Of a DNA stretch of 64,000 nt, positions 53,504 through 60,275 are shown piece by piece; position 1 is the stretch's first letter, and each line of letters begins with the position of its first letter. The stretch spans positions 1 to 64,000 of the IMG/VR virus record IMGVR_UViG_3300011116_000709. The stretch is one strand, 5' to 3'. A program made the position numbers and the translations under genes. This stretch comes from a virus. Below the pieces are notes generated by a model, which had not been told where the DNA came from, did no database searches, and saw only the letters and a list, made by a program, of their open reading frames with translations.

Positions 53504-55237
53504 ATGGGAGCAACCAGCGACAACTACGCCATTGTTACTAGCGGCACTACTTATACCATAGCCAGCGATTATGTCAAGCCCGCAGGTGCAGGAGAAACTG
53601 CACATTTTCAGGTTGTCAAGGTTGCTCACGGTGCAGACAATACTGTAAATTATGCGTCTAGCAGTGCTCCACTTCCTGTTGGACTTTGTGGTGCGTGGCC
53701 CACATACAACTATACAAATGGTGCGTACAGCACGGTTGCAACCACAGTAATAGGAAATCTCAACGCACTAACCGTTGCAGGTGTTAGTGGCGGAACTGCT
53801 ATCGGGGTTACTTTTGGTTCAGTAGTAATTTCAAGTATTGGAACCACAGTATCCACCAGATTGCTAGCAGGTGGAAACGCTTCAGGCGGCACTGCTGGAG
53901 ACTACCTTGCCGTTCAAGGATTGTCAGGTGGCTTCCCTGTTGGTATCACCGTATCTTCTGCGATACCAGTAAGCGGCTCGTTTGGAATTACAGGATCGGT
54001 TGCTGTTTATGGCGTTTCAGGAGCAACCGCAATTGGCGTAACGGTCGGAACCATCAGTATTCGTGGGCTGACTGCTGCAAGCGACACAGTTACCGTTTAC
54101 GGTGGTGGAACCGCTTCTACTGTCTCTGTTGGTCTGTTTGGATTCACAGGTGCGACCGCTGCTCCTCTGTATGCAGAAGGTAATGCTCTAAATGTGAATG
54201 TCAAGACCTTCAGCGGTGGCATCAGCGGAGTAACTGTAACTGCCAATAATCTAGACATACGAGATATTGACTACACTATCGATGACATCACAGTTGTTGG
54301 TCAAGGTGCAGCAGATGATGCGTCTCTTGCAACAGTTCCAACATATTTGACTGCAAGAGCGGCTAACGGAAACCTGTACAGAGTTGGCGGTATAACTGGT
54401 GCAGGTTGGAGTTACGCTGCCATCAACACATATTTGGTAAACAGCGGATTCTCGTTTACTGCACAAGTAACTCTAGGAGCGGCTGTTGGTATCTCTCAAG
54501 AATACAACAACCCCATTCGTGTTGCGGGTTCAACTTATGCAGTAACCGGTCTTTGGGTTGCAGGAGACACTTCTAATGGCCCCGTAACCGTCAAGGGATA
54601 TTCGGGCGGACTGCTGCCAGTTGAACTACAATCGTCTACTCTAGTAACTCAAACCAATTTTGATGCGAAGATTGCACAACTTAAAACCAATACCGATTTC
54701 TTGATTGCAACCAAAAAGGCTCTTTACGATCCTTCAGTAAGCATTGGTGCTCTTGACTTCAACGATTCGCTGTCTCTCTACAGTCTCGTCAAGAGCGGGA
54801 TAAATACGCAACTTCAAACTCTAGCCAACACCGTAAACACTAGCAGCGGAACAATTGGAGTGGCAGTAGAAGCATACACTCTACAGCCGTCTTTCATGGC
54901 TCGCACAAATTATGTGAGCAACACCGCAAAGAACCTGACTGAATATAACGGAAACGCAGGATTCACCTGTGCCAACGGTATTCGCATCAAGGTGTCACGA
55001 GTGGCAACAGGAGCAAACGCTTCACAAAATGAAATTCTGTGTGTAATTTCTGAAGCAGATGCAGCACTTTACGGTGCTACAGCAGGAACCGCTTCATACA
55101 CCATGTATCACGGTGATGAAATGTTCTTTGAAGTAGACAACATCAACAAGATCAAGGTGTTCTATCCACCATATTCTACAAATTTTGCTCCACATAACAC
55201 AGGAAGCGGAATAACTTTCTCATTCTACGCTTCGTAA
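53504..55237 (+). CDS. probable virion protein with beta-solenoid repeats, 577 aa
   Basis: I do not recognise a named family. Residues ~60-260 contain irregular repeats of the type V-x-G-x-S-G-G-x-A-I-G-V-T (AGVSGGTAIGVTFGSVVISS, YGVSGATAIGVTVGTISIRG), consistent with a beta-solenoid or fibre shaft. The C-terminal ~160 residues are a compact domain (TYNYV... style strands: GNAGFTCANGIRIKVSRVAT, MYHGDEMFFEVDNINKIKVF). No signal peptide. ATG at 53504 with CGGAG 11 nt upstream. It is followed after 9 nt by another beta-rich gene; both are probably structural or head-decoration/fibre proteins. Confidence 0.65.
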   Translation: MGATSDNYAIVTSGTTYTIASDYVKPAGAGETAHFQVVKVAHGADNTVNYASSSAPLPVGLCGAWPTYNYTNGAYSTVATTVIGNLNALTVAGVSGGTAIGVTFGSVVISSIGTTVSTRLLAGGNASGGTAGDYLAVQGLSGGFPVGITVSSAIPVSGSFGITGSVAVYGVSGATAIGVTVGTISIRGLTAASDTVTVYGGGTASTVSVGLFGFTGATAAPLYAEGNALNVNVKTFSGGISGVTVTANNLDIRDIDYTIDDITVVGQGAADDASLATVPTYLTARAANGNLYRVGGITGAGWSYAAINTYLVNSGFSFTAQVTLGAAVGISQEYNNPIRVAGSTYAVTGLWVAGDTSNGPVTVKGYSGGLLPVELQSSTLVTQTNFDAKIAQLKTNTDFLIATKKALYDPSVSIGALDFNDSLSLYSLVKSGINTQLQTLANTVNTSSGTIGVAVEAYTLQPSFMARTNYVSNTAKNLTEYNGNAGFTCANGIRIKVSRVATGANASQNEILCVISEADAALYGATAGTASYTMYHGDEMFFEVDNINKIKVFYPPYSTNFAPHNTGSGITFSFYAS

Positions 55238-55246
55238 AACCAATCT

Positions 55247-56662
55247 ATGTTTCGGACACAACACAGACAACGCGAAGCACATTCGCTACTGAATCGTGAT
55301 GTGACACCAAGTGTCCGTGCTACTATTTACGGAGCAGACGGAAATAGCGACACATACATCACCAATAAAGAAGCAGTCAAGCCTGTTGCTGTTTATGAAA
55401 TTGTGGGATCAAAGTTTATTGATATTCCTGATGAAACTCAAGAAATAGCAGTCACGGACGAAAGCCCCACAGTAAATTATTCAGGTGGAGCGGGAGGCAA
55501 CCTACTGTATCGCTCTCGTGAATATTTGAGAGTTGGTGGCAATACTTTTGAAAATTATCGGGCTGTGATTATTTTAGAACCAACCACGGCTATCGCCTCT
55601 GCTCTGTCCACCGTGAGCGGCTACACGGCAGGAGCCGCCTACAGCGTGGGCAACGCCACCTTGACCCTAGCCCTGCAATCAGGAGCCACGGGAACCGCCC
55701 TAGAAGCCGTCCTGCTGCCTCTAGGAGTGACTGTGGACGCTTCTGTGTCGTGGTATAAGCCATCAGAAGGGGCAGGAACCACATGGGCTAATGGGGGAGG
55801 AGACACCGAGCCTGCTGCGGCTGAAATCTTCTCCACGGGCGTGTGGAGCGGCTCAAATATTTCATTTGATATCACCCCATTTTTAAATATTTGGAACACC
55901 AGCGGAAAACCAAAATTAGCAATTACTGTAAAGACTAAAGAACAAACAGGACAAATACTTCAATTTCACTCTTGGGAGTCTCAAGGAACTTCCATAGGTG
56001 GAAGCCTTTTACAGAATTGCAAATTCTTGACAGGTGGAGAAGCCAACTACACCACAACCGAAGGAATACGAGTGCTTGTATCTACCTCTGGTTCCACAGC
56101 AGCAGGAGTCACCGCAACAGTATCTCTTGCAGACGAGCGAGCCACAGCAGTTCAGCAATGGAATTCTTTTGGTGCATCCACAACCACAGGCAGCACCTTC
56201 ACATTCTTTTCACCAGATAGCGAACAGGGATTAGTATTGGGCAGTGTCACCTGCACATTGAATGACAAAGTATCAAACAGCACAGGCTCGCCACTCGTGG
56301 TTACAGGAATTTCTCTTGGTGGAATAACTGCGTACTACACAACTGTGGAATTGTCTAGTGTTTCAGTTCTACCATCAGGAACAGGCATCATTGAAATATC
56401 CAACCCAACAGCACAAACTCTGTCTGATATCGGTGGATTGGCTACAAACCAAAACATCTATGTGGATTACCGTGCAGGATCAGCAGTAAATAATGTTCGT
56501 TCGTTTACTGTGAAATTCACAGCAGATGAAACAACCAAACAAAGCCGTGCACGAATCTATCTGAACGAAACTCCTGTTTCAGAAAACAGAAACGGATTGA
56601 ACACACGGATCAGCGTGGTTCAAACCAAGCCATCGCTCACGATGGATTTGCTGTTGGGGTGA
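55247..56662 (+). CDS. probable virion protein, 471 aa
   Basis: Unrecognised, beta-rich, Thr/Ser/Gly-rich protein with a basic N-terminus (FRTQHRQREAHSLLNRD). Residues ~25-110 and 205-300 look like jelly-roll or immunoglobulin-like strands (VWSGSNISFDITPFLNIWNT, LQFHSWESQGTSIGG). The segment coded at about 55585-55855 has much higher GC and different codon choice from its surroundings, which suggests an acquired piece. It is downstream of the solenoid gene and ends back to back with the convergent Dps-like gene with no spacer or terminator. Confidence 0.65.
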   Translation: MFRTQHRQREAHSLLNRDVTPSVRATIYGADGNSDTYITNKEAVKPVAVYEIVGSKFIDIPDETQEIAVTDESPTVNYSGGAGGNLLYRSREYLRVGGNTFENYRAVIILEPTTAIASALSTVSGYTAGAAYSVGNATLTLALQSGATGTALEAVLLPLGVTVDASVSWYKPSEGAGTTWANGGGDTEPAAAEIFSTGVWSGSNISFDITPFLNIWNTSGKPKLAITVKTKEQTGQILQFHSWESQGTSIGGSLLQNCKFLTGGEANYTTTEGIRVLVSTSGSTAAGVTATVSLADERATAVQQWNSFGASTTTGSTFTFFSPDSEQGLVLGSVTCTLNDKVSNSTGSPLVVTGISLGGITAYYTTVELSSVSVLPSGTGIIEISNPTAQTLSDIGGLATNQNIYVDYRAGSAVNNVRSFTVKFTADETTKQSRARIYLNETPVSENRNGLNTRISVVQTKPSLTMDLLLG

Positions 56663-57037
56663 TTACTTTAGTGAAAGCAGATACTTGGTCTGGTTGAGCA
56701 CCCCAAGCATCTCGTCACGGATGTTTAGAAGATCGGTATCGTCTTCGTCCACATACTTCTCAACTTCAGTCTTCACAAAAGCGATTCCGTCCTCAATTAG
56801 TTCTTGAGGAGTAATATCACCGTAGTCTGCAAGTTCAAGAGGAGCACGAGACTCACCGCTAGACGCAACTGCGGTGTGACGATCATGTGCACCAAAGTAC
56901 ACTTCCACGAATTGGTCAATCAGAGGATCAAGGGCTTCGTAGCACTTGCCAAGAGCCTTGTGTTCAGCATAGGACTTGGTTTGCCAATGCAGTACGCGAA
57001 TCTGATTCTGTAGCCCAAGAAACTTTGGAATAATCAT
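56663..57037 (-). CDS. ferritin/Dps-like helical protein (DUF5856-type)
   Basis: A 124-aa helical protein whose N-terminal segment KFLGLQNQIRVLHWQTKSYA followed by EHKALGKCYEALDPLIDQFV resembles the first helices of Dps/ferritin-like proteins (H-W-x-T near a later E/D), a group seen in several viruses. The second half (ELIEDGIAFVKTEVEKYVDE, NIRDEMLGVLNQTKYLLSL) continues the helical bundle. Iron binding or DNA protection is only inferred. ATG at 57037 with AGGAGG upstream and a late box ahead. Confidence 0.7.
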   Translation of the reverse strand: MIIPKFLGLQNQIRVLHWQTKSYAEHKALGKCYEALDPLIDQFVEVYFGAHDRHTAVASSGESRAPLELADYGDITPQELIEDGIAFVKTEVEKYVDEDDTDLLNIRDEMLGVLNQTKYLLSLK

Positions 57038-57050
57038 GCCGCCCTCCTGT

Positions 57051-57239
57051 TCAACTATTTAGGAGATAGCGTTCCTTCCGCTTGGCTCGTTCAGCGGCTT
57101 TCCACAAGCCTTCGGTAAAGCCTGAATGATGCCCGTGAGCGTATCCCTGTGAATACGACCACCGATAAAACTTCATTTGGGCAGCAACGAATGCGGACAC
57201 TCCCGAAACGATAAGAAATGCAATCTGTAGGTCTTCCAT
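57051..57239 (-). CDS. small membrane protein, 62 aa
   Basis: A 62-aa protein with one N-terminal membrane helix (LQIAFLIVSGVSAFVAAQMK) followed by an aromatic/His-rich stretch (YRWSYSQGYAHGHHSGFTEG) and a basic C-terminus (AAERAKRKERYLL). Function unknown. It follows the tRNA cluster on the same strand and precedes the Dps-like gene by 13 nt. Confidence 0.65.
   Translation of the reverse strand: MEDLQIAFLIVSGVSAFVAAQMKFYRWSYSQGYAHGHHSGFTEGLWKAAERAKRKERYLLNS
57056..57063 (-). promoter_or_regulatory. late promoter box for Dps-like gene
   Basis: Minus strand CCTAAATA, 18 nt upstream of the ATG at 57037, overlapping the end of the 62-aa gene. Confidence 0.6.
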
Positions 57240-57291
57240 ACTGGTATATTGGCTTGGAAACAGGCTTGAACAGGTTCTTTACAAACAAAAA

Positions 57292-57362
57292 TTCCTTCGC
57301 TTGGATTCGAACCAAGACAAGGAGGACCAAAATCTCCGGTGCTACCGTTACACCACGAAGGA
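57292..57362 (-). tRNA. tRNA-Gln (anticodon UUG)
   Basis: Acceptor TCCTTCG/CGAAGGA, D-arm GTGT...GCAC, anticodon loop TTTTGGT giving UUG, T-arm CTTGG/CCAAG with TTCGAAT loop, discriminator A; CCA is not encoded. The last anticodon-stem pair (31-39) is A-C, a mismatch. The next tRNA lies 1 nt away. Confidence 0.88.
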
Positions 57363-57363
57363 A

Positions 57364-57435
57364 CTGGCTCGGCTGGATTCGAACCAGCAACCAACAAATT
57401 AACAGTTTGCCGCACTACCGTTGTGCTACGAGCCA
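57364..57435 (-). tRNA. tRNA-Asn (anticodon GUU)
   Basis: Acceptor TGGCTCG/CGAGCCA, D-arm GCAC...GTGC, anticodon stem GCAAA/TTTGT with loop CTGTTAA (GUU), T-arm GCTGG/CCAGC, discriminator G as expected for Asn. CCA not encoded. Confidence 0.93.
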
Positions 57436-57441
57436 AAGCAG

Positions 57442-57528
57442 CGGGCAAGGTGGGATTCGAACCCACGATACGATTACTCGTATACAGCATTTCCAATGCT
57501 GCTCCTTCAACCGCTCGGACACCTGCCC
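57442..57528 (-). tRNA. tRNA-Ser (anticodon GGA)
   Basis: Acceptor GGGCAGG/CTTGCCC, anticodon stem CAGCA/TGCTG with loop TTGGAAA (GGA), a long class II variable arm (TACGAGTAATCGTA hairpin), T-arm GTGGG/CCCAC, discriminator G. CCA not encoded. Confidence 0.93.
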
Positions 57529-57533
57529 TGAAA

Positions 57534-57698
57534 TCAGATGCCCTTTTCAGCCTTTACCCAAGCAGGAAGACGATCTTGTGCTTCCAGTTTGCGAAGGGTT
57601 TCCTTTTTGGCATTCAGTAGTTGTGCTTGACGAGCCTTCTTGCGGGACTCGTAGCGACGCTTCCGACGACGATTCAATTCACGAAACTTGTTTACCAT
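57534..57698 (-). CDS. small basic protein inside tRNA cluster, 54 aa
   Basis: An ATG at 57698 preceded by AAGGAG opens a 54-codon frame ending TGA at 57534, between tRNA-Ser and tRNA-Glu. The protein is very basic: NKFRELNRRRKRRYESRKKA, then RQAQLLNAKKETLRKLEAQD and a Trp near the end (LPAWVKAEKGI). It looks like a single amphipathic helix that could bind nucleic acid. No known family is recognised. The good ribosome binding site and the exact fit between tRNAs support it being real. Confidence 0.72.
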   Translation of the reverse strand: MVNKFRELNRRRKRRYESRKKARQAQLLNAKKETLRKLEAQDRLPAWVKAEKGI

Positions 57699-57721
57699 TT
57701 TAGTGTTCTCCTTGTGTTGAG

Positions 57722-57794
57722 TGAGCCTACGGAGATTCGAACTCCGGTCAAGAGGATGAAAGCCTCCTATCCTAGACCACTAGACGATAGGCCC
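57722..57794 (-). tRNA. tRNA-Glu (anticodon UUC)
   Basis: Acceptor GGGCCTA/TAGGCTC (one G-T pair), anticodon stem GGAGG/CCTCT with loop CTTTCAT (UUC), T-arm CCGGA/TCTCC-type with TTCGAAT loop, discriminator A. First tRNA of the four-tRNA cluster. Confidence 0.92.
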
Positions 57795-57798
57795 AGAT

Positions 57799-57844
57799 GC
57801 TAGTTTTTTCAACCGACTGCAACGGTTCCGTGGACAAAACTAGC
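57799..57844 (-). repeat. nested inverted repeat before tRNA-Glu
   Basis: Outer 9-bp arms GCTAGTTTT (57799-57807) and AAAACTAGC (57836-57844) enclose an inner stem AACCG/CGGTT. It lies 14 nt after the secreted-protein gene and 4 nt before tRNA-Glu. It could be a terminator or a processing structure. Confidence 0.5.
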
Positions 57845-57858
57845 AAAACCTGATCGGT

Positions 57859-58263
57859 TCACCGCACCCACGCCTGCCCGCAGCCGCCACCGTACACAAC
57901 GGGAGCAACCACGACGGCAGGCGGATAATACGGGTTGCCATAGCAACCAGTAAACGGCGAGTACGGCACATACGCAGGTGCACAGCCACCGTAGTACGGC
58001 AGCACAGCAGGAGCAGGATAGCCACCACAGTAGCCACCGTAGCCGCCACCGTAGTAGCCACTGTTGTAGCCCACACCAATGCCACCACCGAGTGTGGTGT
58101 TGGTGATGGTAGTGTTGCCACCGTAAGGGCCGCTGATACTGGTGCGACTATACGAGCCACCGAATCCCACACCCACCGAAGTACCACCCCACTGGGCAGA
58201 AGCGTTGGAAGCGAAGGCGGTGAGAGACAGGACGGCAGAGACGAAGAGAGACTTGAGGTTCAT
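57859..58263 (-). CDS. secreted Gly/Tyr-rich protein with signal peptide
   Basis: A 134-aa protein. MNLKSLFVSAVLSLTAFASN followed by ASA-Q is a classical Sec signal peptide with a likely cleavage after ASA (residue 23). The mature part is Gly/Tyr/Pro-rich with five Cys (GYYGGGYGGYCGGYPAPAVL, YYGGCAPAYVPYSPFTGCYG) and no known domain. The start at 58263 has AAAGGAG at good spacing; an upstream in-frame ATG-like start at 58284 is rejected. It has its own sigma70-type promoter and is followed by the tRNAs. An envelope or superinfection-exclusion role is a guess. Confidence 0.78.
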   Translation of the reverse strand: MNLKSLFVSAVLSLTAFASNASAQWGGTSVGVGFGGSYSRTSISGPYGGNTTITNTTLGGGIGVGYNSGYYGGGYGGYCGGYPAPAVLPYYGGCAPAYVPYSPFTGCYGNPYYPPAVVVAPVVYGGGCGQAWVR

Positions 58264-58284
58264 AGATGAACTCCTTTCACACAT

Positions 58285-58312
58285 ATGTTACCACAAAACT
58301 GTGCGGTGTCAA
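58285..58312 (-). promoter_or_regulatory. sigma70-type promoter for secreted protein gene
   Basis: Minus strand TTGACA (58312-58307), 16-nt spacer beginning CCGC, TAACAT (58290-58285). The same TTGACACCGC string occurs in the promoter at 60610-60637. Confidence 0.7.
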
Positions 58313-58316
58313 TGCC

Positions 58317-58445
58317 CTAACGAGAATTCTGATTATTTGATTTGGGCTTCTGACAACCACAGCGACCGCCGTTCCGTATTTTTTGAACAGCATTTTTTAA
58401 TAGTGCAGACTTGAGTTTTTCTCGTGAAGTCTGGGATTTAGACAT
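58317..58445 (-). CDS. small basic protein, 42 aa
   Basis: ATG at 58445 with TAGGAG upstream opens a 42-codon frame ending TAG at 58317. The product is basic and polar (SKSQTSREKLKSALLKNAVQ, then KIRNGGRCGCQKPKSNNQNS) with a CGC motif. A late box sits 14 nt ahead. Not recognised; the signals support expression. Confidence 0.65.
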   Translation of the reverse strand: MSKSQTSREKLKSALLKNAVQKIRNGGRCGCQKPKSNNQNSR

Positions 58446-58458
58446 TTTGCTCCTAAAC

Positions 58459-58466
58459 TATTTAGG
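58459..58466 (-). promoter_or_regulatory. late promoter box for 42-aa gene
   Basis: Minus strand CCTAAATA overlapping the stop codon of the 286-aa gene, followed by TAGGAG and the ATG at 58445. Confidence 0.6.
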
Positions 58467-59322
58467 AGTTTTCTGCGTCTAATTCTTCAAAAATTGTGAT
58501 CCACTTGGGGTCTTCACCTCGACGCAGGTACGCAGCCTTTGAAAAACTCCACTCTTCTCGCTCTTGAATGCGATATCCTGCCTTGTGCTTCTTGGCGTAA
58601 CGACGAGCAGCCTCTTGATCTTCAAAATACTCGTAGTTGCCTTCGTCATCCATCGCACCCCACAGACCGCTAGAGGTTTTCCACACATCGCCTGCTTTGT
58701 GCTTGTGTGCAGCAGCGGCACTTTCACCGCTCTTCTCTTGTTCACCGCCTGCTGCCTGCTGTGGTTCGTCCTTGACATTAAATACAAACTTCTTGCCGCT
58801 GTGTGGGCCCTTGCGAAGTTGTGAGAAGAACTGCACAACCTTGTGCTTGGCGAGTTCAAGGTTGTTCTGTCCTTCACCCTTCTTGAAACGCATGAGAACT
58901 TTACCAATTCCAGCACTTTCGTTCGTGCCGATATAGTAAAAGTCCTGATCGTTCTTGTACATCACCGAGTGTTGCTTGTAGTGGCGACCCAACTTGACGA
59001 TTTCTTCCTTTTTGATGTTGGGAATGAGCAGACTCAATTCCTCAACAACACCACCTTCTTCTTGGTAGCCGCCCTTCATCTCAATATAACCGTATCCCAT
59101 GTCGCGGACACGCTTCTTGAGGTCATCGTGGAGTTTCTTGTTCTCTTCGCGTGAGTTTTCACCACGGAAAGCACTCACAATACCAAAATCCTTGCTGTCG
59201 TCTTCCACATACTGGAAAACGCGAGACAGTTTGGCTTCAATTAGTGGAGTTTCGGTCGCGTTTTTGCGATCAAGCCACTCGTTTAGTCCGTTTTGGTCAA
59301 GAAATTGTGAAAACTTCTTCAT
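58462..59322 (-). CDS. DUF3293-like protein, 286 aa
   Basis: Residues ~45-140 resemble the DUF3293 type: FGIVSAFRGENSREENKKLH, a DLKKRVRDMGYGYIEMKGGY segment, VVEELSLLIPNIKKEE and LGRHYKQHSVMYKND. A charged Ala/Lys-rich linker follows (about 190-215), then a small C-terminal domain with aromatic residues (DVWKTSSGLWGAMDDEGNYE, RIQEREEWSFSKAAYL). The function of the family is unknown to me. ATG at 59322 with AGAAGGA upstream; a late box is further upstream. It overlaps the deaminase-fold gene by 26 nt. Confidence 0.7.
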   Translation of the reverse strand: MKKFSQFLDQNGLNEWLDRKNATETPLIEAKLSRVFQYVEDDSKDFGIVSAFRGENSREENKKLHDDLKKRVRDMGYGYIEMKGGYQEEGGVVEELSLLIPNIKKEEIVKLGRHYKQHSVMYKNDQDFYYIGTNESAGIGKVLMRFKKGEGQNNLELAKHKVVQFFSQLRKGPHSGKKFVFNVKDEPQQAAGGEQEKSGESAAAAHKHKAGDVWKTSSGLWGAMDDEGNYEYFEDQEAARRYAKKHKAGYRIQEREEWSFSKAAYLRRGEDPKWITIFEELDAENS

Positions 59323-59740
59323 TTGAATCCTTCTCCTGATGGGGCAGTACTATATTTAGCGGCATCAGAGACTCGCCGTGAAGCATTACACCCTCGTCGG
59401 TAGTGTACCAAATCTCTGAAAACGCTCCAATACACCACGGCATACACCGTTCACACGGTCTAGCCATCCGCATCTGCCCAAAACTGTTGAAACGGGCGTT
59501 GAAAAGCACCAAACCCCGTTCGGGAGCGTTCAATTTCAAAAATGCGTCCAATTCCGAGTGCATTTCTTCAAACATGTACCCCTTTTCCTTGGCTTGGGGG
59601 TGAGTTTTGAAGCGGTTGCAGCCGATTGTAACGATTCTGCCCTTGCGAAGAATGATGGAAATGTGCTTTTTCTGTCGTTTGATGTCCAAACACAGAGGAT
59701 GAGCAATTTCCAACAGTCTTTGTATGCGTTTTGCATTCAT
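59297..59740 (-). CDS. cytidine-deaminase-fold protein, 147 aa
   Basis: A second zinc deaminase-fold protein in the window. HSELDAFLKL (His and Glu) and PCERCMPWC (two Cys) form the HxE...PCxxC zinc site, preceded by beta strands (HISIILRKGRIVTIGCNRFK). The arrangement and small size suggest a nucleotide or free-base deaminase of the CDA superfamily, but sequence around the site differs from the dCMP deaminase at 1144-1689. The substrate is unknown. No ribosome binding site is evident before the ATG at 59740. Confidence 0.72.
   Translation of the reverse strand: MNAKRIQRLLEIAHPLCLDIKRQKKHISIILRKGRIVTIGCNRFKTHPQAKEKGYMFEEMHSELDAFLKLNAPERGLVLFNARFNSFGQMRMARPCERCMPWCIGAFSEIWYTTDEGVMLHGESLMPLNIVLPHQEKDSNEEVFTIS
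59353..59360 (-). promoter_or_regulatory. late promoter box for DUF3293-like gene
   Basis: Minus strand GCTAAATA inside the end of the deaminase-fold gene, about 30 nt before the ATG at 59322. Confidence 0.55.
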
Positions 59741-59792
59741 AAGAAAAGACGACAGAGAGAATTAACCCTCTGCCGCCCAAAAAAGTGTCAGT

Positions 59793-60170
59793 TCAGAGTG
59801 CCTTGCAGCAGTCTTCGGTCTTGGAGCAGTTGTTGTACCGCTCAAGTTCACGATAAAACGAACTAGACTCTGCGTCGATACGGCGACCCACCTTCTCGTT
59901 CTCGCTGTCGATGTAACGATAAACCGACTCAATCTCACGATTGCGGTCATTCGTCTCGTTGGCAAGAATTTCGTTGATGGTGTCCATGCTCTGCTTCTGA
60001 CTAGCAAGCACATAGAAAGTCACCGTAGTGGACAGGAAACCGTAGAACGCGAGGAATGCGTTGGTGGTAGACACGGCTTCGCCACCCTTCGCGGTCATCC
60101 ACCAGAAACCACCGAAACCGATCAGGCTCAACAGAGCGTAAGTGCTGAAAACAGAAAACTTGATACGCAT
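59793..60170 (-). CDS. two-transmembrane protein with coiled-coil tail, 125 aa
   Basis: Two membrane helices (about residues 7-27, FSTYALLSLIGFGGFWWMTA, and 38-60, NAFLAFYGFLSTTVTFYVLA) are followed by a charged helical tail (MDTINEILANETNDRNREIE and onward) and a Cys-containing end (NNCSKTEDCCKAL). The tail would be cytoplasmic if both ends face in. The ATG at 60170 has AGGAG upstream; longer in-frame starts lack this. No family recognised; a membrane-modifying early protein is possible. Confidence 0.72.
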   Translation of the reverse strand: MRIKFSVFSTYALLSLIGFGGFWWMTAKGGEAVSTTNAFLAFYGFLSTTVTFYVLASQKQSMDTINEILANETNDRNREIESVYRYIDSENEKVGRRIDAESSSFYRELERYNNCSKTEDCCKAL

Positions 60171-60213
60171 GAATTTCTCCTTGAAAAAGTGTGTAGTGAT
60201 GAAACACCTAAAG

Positions 60214-60251
60214 GGTGGGCATGTGGAGAATTTAGCAGCCACACACCCACC
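60214..60251 (-). terminator. long hairpin between 82-aa and two-TM genes
   Basis: Arms GGTGGG..TGTGG and CCACA..CCCACC pair over 13 positions with two mismatches around a 12-nt loop. On the minus strand it follows the 82-aa gene by about 25 nt; the following sequence is only moderately T-rich (CTTTAGGTGTTTC). It may be a terminator or a regulatory structure. Confidence 0.5.
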
Positions 60252-60275
60252 CCGCAGATGTCAGTCAGGACTGAA

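Noticed and set aside
57840-58187. Minus-strand 115-aa frame overlapping the secreted-protein gene.
   Set aside because: It is out of frame with the gene that has a signal peptide and AAAGGAG, and its composition (Val/Thr/Arg runs) is typical of a shadow of Gly/Tyr-rich coding.
59745-59780. Hairpin GCAGAG/CTCTGT after the two-TM gene as a terminator.
   Set aside because: Only six pairs with one G-T and an interrupted T run; possible but too weak to list as a feature.
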